NCBI RefSeq assembly: GCF_002979455.1
Contig: NZ_PCOU01000015.1
Coordinates: 1 to 64,000 of the forward strand
Length of the DNA: 64,000 nucleotides
Origin: Chryseobacterium sp. MYb7
GTDB taxonomy: Bacteria; Bacteroidota; Bacteroidia; Flavobacteriales; Weeksellaceae
Direction: 5' to 3'
The position numbers and the translations under genes are program-made. A model generated the notes under the pieces. The model saw nothing but the letters and a program-made list of their open reading frames with translations. It was not told where the DNA came from and ran no database searches. Below, piece after piece: positions 59,782 through 64,000 of the stretch. The number at the start of each line of letters is the position of its first letter. The first letter of the stretch is position 1.

Positions 59782-60273
59782 TTACACCACTTTGGCCTTA
59801 CGGATTATTTTCGCCAGTATATCCGGAAAGAATCTTTTGAGGTAAACAGCCATAACTTCTTTGCCTCCTATAGCTTTTTGCCTTTTCTGTTTCTCAATAG
59901 CATGCAACATCTTTTTTGCGAAAATATCTACAGGCATTCCATTCTTTGTGGCATCATCCATTGTACCCTGTAATGAGCCGTTTCCGGTAACAGCATTAAT
60001 AGAAATATCAATCTTCCCAAACTGTTCCGATGCTTTTGCGGCCAGGGCTGGCATTTCTTTATAATTTTGAAGATCCAGAGGGATCACTGCATATCGATCT
60101 TTACTCAAACCAGCATTTCCAGCTACCAAATGAAGCTGTTCTTCTTTTCTGGAGGAGAGAATGATTTTGGCGTTGCTGTTTTGTGCCAGATTTTTTACCA
60201 GAGCTTCCCCAATGCCTGATGATGCTCCTGTGATCCAGATTACTTTGTGATCGAAATAGCTGCTCATATTCAA
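59782..60273 (-). pseudogene. Short-chain dehydrogenase with internal in-frame deletion
   Basis: Only 163 residues against about 270 in the family. The start is a normal Rossmann fold (WITGASSGIGEALVKNLA, ILSSRKEEQL, VIPLDLQN, FGKIDISIN) and the end is the usual SDR C-terminus (GTMDDATKNGMPVDIFAKKM, GGKEVMAVYLKRFFPDILAKI). The segment between NNAG and the substrate loop, including the catalytic Ser and YxxxK, is missing at about residue 93 (near 59994). The frame is kept, so it looks intact, but it cannot be an active dehydrogenase. It is 12 bases after the FAD dehydrogenase gene. Confidence 0.8.
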
Positions 60274-60285
60274 TAGTATTAAATT

Positions 60286-61869
60286 TTAAAGTCTGGCAAT
60301 GTATTTTCCGGCTTTCATTCCTGAAAAGATACAGCCACCTAGAAATGTACCTTCCAGAGCTCTGTAGCCATGCATTCCGCCGCCGCCAAACCCGGAAGCT
60401 TCTCCTGCAGCGTACAGCCCTTCAATAATGCTGTCATCATCTCTTAATACCTGACCATTCAGATTGGTTTTTATTCCCCCCAACGTTTTGCGGGTTAAAA
60501 TATTAAGACGTACAGCAATCAAAGGTCCGTTTTCAGGATCTAAAATCTTATGCGGAGCTGCAACACGTCCCAATTTATCACCTAAATAATTTCGGGTATT
60601 CCGGATATAATTAACCTGAGTATCTTTTGAATATTTATTGTCTAATTCTCTGTCTCTCGCTTCAATCTGAGATTTTATCTTTTCATATTTCAACAGATTA
60701 TTTCCTGCCAGTTCATTCATTCTTGTAACCAGATCTTCAAGATTATCGGATACGATAAAGTCTTTTCCATGCTCTTTAAAAGCCTCTACCGGCTCGGGAG
60801 CTTTCTTACCAAAAATCCTTTTCAGAAAAAGAGAATAATCTTTATTGGTGATATCAGGATTCTGCTCTGAGCCTGAGAGGGCAAATTCTTTTTTGATAAT
60901 TTTCTGAGTAAGAATAAACCATGAATAAGAAAACCCTGTTTCCTGAATATACTGTAAAGTTCCCAGTGTATCAAATCCAGGGAGAAAAGGAGCGGGGAGA
61001 CGTTTTCCTTTTGCATCAAACCATAGCGATGAAGGCCCCGGAAGTATCCGGATTCCGTGTTTCTCTGCAATACCAATCATCTTTCCATCCACGTAAGCAG
61101 GAACCCCACACACCATATTTTCGGGTGCTTTTCCCAATCTTTCCGGCCAGTTTTTCCTTACCAGTTCATGGTTGGCACCAATTCCTCCGGAAGCAATGAT
61201 GATATTTGGAGCTGTATATTCAAATGTTGAGATTACATTTCTGTTGGTCTCAGCACCTCTTTCCTTCGTATCATTTTCCAGAATATCTCCTTTAAGACCT
61301 TTTATCTTTCCGTTTTCTGTTACAAGTTCTGTTACCCGATGTCTGAATTTCATCTGAAGGAGTCCTTTTTCCTGAGCTTTGTAAGCTTTTTCTACAAAAG
61401 GTTTTACAACTCCCGTACCTGTTCCCCAGCTGACATGAAAGCGAGGTACAGAATTCCCATGACCCGTTGCCGAACCGTCGCCACGCTCTGCCCAGCCTAC
61501 CATAAACATCAGCTTAATTCTTAACTTAGAAATGTATTCATATTTTTCACCAGCAGCGAATTTAAGATAAGCTTCAGCCCATTGGCGAGGCCAATAGTCT
61601 TCCGGACGGTCAAAACCAGCTGTTCCTTTCCAGTCCTGTAGTGCCAGATCATAAGAATCTTTGATTCCCATTCTTCTTTGCTGGGGTGAATTGATGAGAA
61701 ATAATCCTCCGAAGGACCAGAATGCCTGTCCACCAATGTTCTGTTCAGTTTCCTGATCTAAAAGCAGTACTTTTTTCCCGGTATTGGTAATTTCCATCGC
61801 AGCGGTAAGCCCTGCCAGTCCGGTTCCGATGATAATGGCATCAGGCTGGAATTGATCTTCCATTTTCAA
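60286..61869 (-). CDS. FAD-dependent dehydrogenase (fumarate reductase/KsdD-like)
   Basis: A 527-residue flavoprotein: FAD-binding IIIGTGLAGLTAAMEITNTGKKVLLLD at the start, GGQAFWSFGGLF, the middle ASGGIGANHELVRKNWP, and the C-terminal NILTRKTLGGIKTNLNGQVL with GLYAAGEASGFGGGGMHGYRALEGTFLGG. This matches the FAD_binding_2 dehydrogenases annotated as FAD-binding dehydrogenase, related to 3-oxosteroid 1-dehydrogenases. Substrate unknown. First gene of a two-gene minus-strand unit whose second gene is a broken SDR. Confidence 0.9.
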   Translation of the reverse strand: MKMEDQFQPDAIIIGTGLAGLTAAMEITNTGKKVLLLDQETEQNIGGQAFWSFGGLFLINSPQQRRMGIKDSYDLALQDWKGTAGFDRPEDYWPRQWAEAYLKFAAGEKYEYISKLRIKLMFMVGWAERGDGSATGHGNSVPRFHVSWGTGTGVVKPFVEKAYKAQEKGLLQMKFRHRVTELVTENGKIKGLKGDILENDTKERGAETNRNVISTFEYTAPNIIIASGGIGANHELVRKNWPERLGKAPENMVCGVPAYVDGKMIGIAEKHGIRILPGPSSLWFDAKGKRLPAPFLPGFDTLGTLQYIQETGFSYSWFILTQKIIKKEFALSGSEQNPDITNKDYSLFLKRIFGKKAPEPVEAFKEHGKDFIVSDNLEDLVTRMNELAGNNLLKYEKIKSQIEARDRELDNKYSKDTQVNYIRNTRNYLGDKLGRVAAPHKILDPENGPLIAVRLNILTRKTLGGIKTNLNGQVLRDDDSIIEGLYAAGEASGFGGGGMHGYRALEGTFLGGCIFSGMKAGKYIARL

Positions 61870-61971
61870 GGTATTTTTATGTTGATGATACTTGATATAA
61901 ATGTATTAAATATTTAAATGAAGCCGTTAAAAAAATCTTAATACTTTTACTCTTTAATACAAAATAAAGAA

Positions 61972-62235
61972 ATGAAAGAAAATCGTATATATCAGGCATT
62001 TGCTGTTTCAAAGGATGGAACCAGGCATCTCATTGAAGCTGAATCCATTATTATACAACTTGAAGAAGAAATTGAAATTTCGCTTGTTCCTCCTCATCCT
62101 GTTTTTCAGGGAAAACTGACGCTTTCCACCGGATCAGCCATCCGAGGCAGGGAGAATGAAAGAGATAGAGGAACCCAACTCATTATAGAACCCGGAGCGA
62201 CAAATGTAATTCATATTACTCCAAAAAGGTTTTAA
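61972..62235 (+). CDS. Small protein of unknown function
   Basis: An 87-residue soluble protein (YQAFAVSKDGTRHLIEAESIIIQLEEEIEISLVPPHPVFQG...IIEPGATNVIHITPKRF). The pattern is mainly beta-strand, with conserved-looking PPHP and GATN turns. I do not recognise a family. It diverges from the FAD dehydrogenase gene with a 102-base gap and stands 82 bases before the rhodanese gene. Likely real because of length, codon use and a good ATG context. Confidence 0.6.
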   Translation: MKENRIYQAFAVSKDGTRHLIEAESIIIQLEEEIEISLVPPHPVFQGKLTLSTGSAIRGRENERDRGTQLIIEPGATNVIHITPKRF

Positions 62236-62295
62236 ATTCTATAAAATATCTTTAATAGAGCCATTTGTCTATAGGCAGACTCTACAAAACATTTC

Positions 62296-62303
62296 TATCT
62301 TTG
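62296..62303 (+). promoter_or_regulatory. Promoter -7 element for the rhodanese/thioredoxin pair
   Basis: TATCTTTG lies 14 bases before ATG 62318. Because transcription would start near 62310, the alternative GTG at 62303 cannot be the translation start. No good -33 element is seen. Confidence 0.55.
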
Positions 62304-62317
62304 TGAAAAATAGAAGT

Positions 62318-62746
62318 ATGAAGTATTTGTTTATCATTGCTTGCTTTGTCTGCTCGGTTTTCAGCCATGCACAGCAAAAACAGGATCCATGGAAAGGCAG
62401 CCAGCTGATGGATCCCGCGTTACTGGCTTCCAGAATTGAAAAGCATAAAGTAAAAGATCTTGTGATCATTTCAGTAGGTCCCGAAGCTATTGTCAAAGGT
62501 TCTGTAGATATTGGGCCAACCCATGAGCCTGAAAATCTGGAAAAACTGAGAACTTATCTTAAAGATGTTCCAAAGAACAGAGAGATTGTGATCTACTGCG
62601 GATGCTGTCCTTTTGTAAAATGTCCTAATATACGTCCTGCTTTTGCATTGCTGATGGAAATGGGTTTCAAAAATGCGAAGCTTTTAAATCTTCCGAAAAA
62701 TATTAAAACAGACTGGTTAGATAAAAACTATCCTACAAATGATTAA
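62318..62746 (+). CDS. Exported rhodanese-like protein
   Basis: A 142-residue protein with signal peptide MKYLFIIACFVCSVFSHAQ and a rhodanese domain. The active loop is IVIYCGCCPFVKCPNIRPA, with several cysteines where most rhodaneses have one. ATG 62318 is chosen because of the signal and the promoter position. It probably acts in the periplasm in sulfur transfer or redox chemistry. The next gene, a thioredoxin-like protein, overlaps it by 8 bases. Confidence 0.82.
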   Translation: MKYLFIIACFVCSVFSHAQQKQDPWKGSQLMDPALLASRIEKHKVKDLVIISVGPEAIVKGSVDIGPTHEPENLEKLRTYLKDVPKNREIVIYCGCCPFVKCPNIRPAFALLMEMGFKNAKLLNLPKNIKTDWLDKNYPTND

Positions 62747-63251
62747 GATGAAAACCGGTTTTACCATACCATTTTTAATACTATTTTCAGGATATATTGC
62801 TGCCCAAAACAAAATAGAAATAGGAAAGAAAGCTCCTGAAATTATAATGACTAAGGCAGATGGAACTTCATTTTCTCTTTCAACATTAAAGGGAAAACTG
62901 GTTCTGATTGATTTCTGGGCAACGTGGTGTGCTCCATGTGTAGAGGAACAGCCTCAATTGAAAACGATGTATGATACCTATTCAGAGCAGGTAAAAAATA
63001 ATCAGTTTGAAATCCTGGGAGTTTCTTTAGACAAGAATAAAGAAAGCTGGCAGAAAGCGATTGACAGATTTCATATCAACTGGATACAGATCAGTGATTT
63101 AAAATTCTGGAAAAGCCCTGTAGCAAAACTTTATGAAGTTGATGAACTACCTTTTAACGTCATTATTGACGGGCAGGGAACTATTTTAGCTAAAAATCTT
63201 CATGGTAAAGAGCTGGAAGAATTGATAAAGGAAAAACTGATTCAAAAGTAG
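62739..63251 (+). CDS. TlpA/ResA-type thioredoxin-like protein
   Basis: A 170-residue exported protein: signal (KMKTGFTIPFLILFSGYIAAQ), then IGKKAPEIIMTKADGTSFSLSTLKGKLVLIDFWATWCAPC with the redox pair Cys64/Cys67, and PFNVIIDGQGTILAKN near the end with the cis-Pro. The start is 62739 (overlapping the rhodanese gene by 8 bases) or 62748. It works in the periplasm as a thiol-disulfide oxidoreductase. The overlap with the rhodanese suggests a shared role in thiol or sulfur handling. Confidence 0.9.
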   Translation: MIKMKTGFTIPFLILFSGYIAAQNKIEIGKKAPEIIMTKADGTSFSLSTLKGKLVLIDFWATWCAPCVEEQPQLKTMYDTYSEQVKNNQFEILGVSLDKNKESWQKAIDRFHINWIQISDLKFWKSPVAKLYEVDELPFNVIIDGQGTILAKNLHGKELEELIKEKLIQK

Positions 63252-63274
63252 AACAGAATTTCTTAATACAATGT

Positions 63275-63308
63275 AAAAAGAGTGGTAAGTTGTTTTACCA
63301 CTCTTTTT
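63275..63308 (+). terminator. Terminator after the thioredoxin-like gene
   Basis: A 14-bp stem (AAAAAGAGTGGTAA / TTACCACTCTTTTT), 6-base loop, T-run. Confidence 0.85.
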
Positions 63309-63601
63309 TTGTTGAAAAAGATAGAAGCATTTGTGTATTAGAATCGTGTCATAATAATTTAATATTATTTTGTAGATATAGATTAATGATTATGAGGGAA
63401 TCAACCATCGCATCCAACCTTAATGTAAATATAATAAATTATCTTTACTAAATCACTAAATATTGAAATATATTAAATATTTAATTTCTTATTAAAATTC
63501 AGTTCAAGAATAAAACCTTACACTGAAACTTTTATCCCTGCTTCCAAGTTGTTGATATACAAAATACTGAGTACTTGTTTTTGTCTTCTAATTTTGTTGG
63601 C
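63309..63601. other. Intergenic region
   Basis: About 290 bases of AT-rich DNA. TAATTTTG at 63589-63596 fits a -7 element for the next gene, which would then be nearly leaderless. No repeat or RNA gene seen; a 19-codon frame near 63392 has no support. Confidence 0.35.
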
Positions 63602-63997
63602 ATGATAAAGAACTTTTACCTTCGGTTGGCCCTTTCAGTAATATTACTAATGCATAGTGTGATTTCTATTTTCAGTGGAGATGTGAACAATTTTGGGAAT
63701 ATTTACCTGAACAGTTTAGGATTCAGTCCTATAGGCATTTATGTAGCGTGGGCCGTAAAACTGACTCATCTTTTCTCAATACCATTACTGTGGATTGACA
63801 GATGTATCAAACCAGTAGCATTCTGTAATATTCTCATTTTTGCTTTTGGAATTTATTACGTTCACTGGCAGAATGGATGGTTTGTGGTAGGAGGCGGCAC
63901 CAACGGAATTGAGTACAATGTTTTGCTGATTTTCAGTTTTTTTAATCTTATGTATCCTGAAGTATATTTAAAGTTTAAGAATAAAAAGAATACTTAG
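63602..63997 (+). CDS. Small DoxX-like membrane protein
   Basis: A 131-residue inner membrane protein with four hydrophobic segments: LALSVILLMHSVISIFSG, IGIYVAWAVKLTHLFSIPLLWI, CNILIFAFGIYYVHW and NVLLIFSFFNLMYPEVYL, with WFVVGGGTNGIEYN between the last two. The pattern matches DoxX-type proteins of Bacteroidota. ATG 63602 is chosen over a start at 63575, because the upstream part overlaps the promoter. The function is not known; DoxX family roles vary from quinone reduction to scaffold functions. Confidence 0.75.
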   Translation: MIKNFYLRLALSVILLMHSVISIFSGDVNNFGNIYLNSLGFSPIGIYVAWAVKLTHLFSIPLLWIDRCIKPVAFCNILIFAFGIYYVHWQNGWFVVGGGTNGIEYNVLLIFSFFNLMYPEVYLKFKNKKNT

Positions 63998-64000
63998 ATC

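Noticed and set aside
62303..62317. GTG start for the rhodanese gene
   Set aside because: It overlaps the -7 element, so it would not be transcribed; the signal peptide starts at 62318.
1..64000. CRISPR arrays, prophage, transposase genes or biotin/cobalamin riboswitches
   Set aside because: No regularly spaced direct repeats, phage structural genes, DDE or RNase-H-type transposases or recognisable riboswitch cores were seen.

Overview
The window looks like the chromosome of a flavobacterium of the Chryseobacterium type (Weeksellaceae). The evidence is AT-rich DNA, many promoters of the Bacteroidota form (TTG or TTTG, about 18-20 bases, then TAnnTTTG), SusC-like and TonB-dependent outer membrane proteins, HxlR/AraC/Crp regulators, and protein sequences typical of that group. 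I see no rRNA, tRNA, CRISPR array, phage or classical transposase. About 55 genes are supported. Most of the window is ordinary; the unusual parts are listed as findings.

Layout. 1-9.8 kb: a gene fragment, a small HTH protein, an MBL hydrolase, an MFS pump, an HxlR-controlled hydrolase/MFS pair, a DsbA-type protein, a nucleosidase, a GNAT, a Crp-type regulator and a secreted esterase. 9.87-24.85 kb: a complete NRPS-independent siderophore locus. A divergent Fe(II)/2-oxoglutarate dioxygenase faces a nine-gene operon: PLP decarboxylase, IucA/IucC-GNAT fusion, amine N-hydroxylase, second IucA/IucC, MATE exporter, carrier protein, AMP-forming ligase, TonB receptor and PepSY membrane protein. The carrier protein and ligase suggest that an aryl or acyl group is loaded onto a hydroxamate scaffold. 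25.1-31.8 kb: a MocR regulator diverges from a biotin operon (diiron ferritin-like protein, bioF, bioD, bioB, then bioA after a repeat-rich insertion). No bioC or bioH is seen here, so the diiron protein is a candidate for pimeloyl supply.

31.9-41.3 kb: accessory regulators and transporters, including an MFS / siderophore-interacting flavoprotein / Crp operon under an FNR-like box. 41.3-47.4 kb: a CzcA-type metal efflux system in which the RND pump is fused to its TolC partner. 47.7-52.8 kb: a large unknown protein, an aldo/keto reductase and a ClC channel. 53.0-59.7 kb: a two-component system followed by a DUF347-type membrane protein, an outer membrane beta-barrel and a PAP2 phosphatase. 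An 11-bp-periodic direct repeat lies before both the regulator and the DUF347 gene. A four-helix-bundle cassette with inverted repeats, now frameshifted, sits between the response regulator and its kinase. 59.8-64 kb: a short-chain dehydrogenase with an internal deletion, an FAD dehydrogenase, and rhodanese, thioredoxin-like and small membrane proteins.

Several dispersed intergenic modules recur (near 24.9, 30.2 and 49.65 kb). The ends of the 30.05 kb insertion resemble the ends of the 53.66 kb cassette, pointing to a family of small non-autonomous elements that settle just after stop codons.
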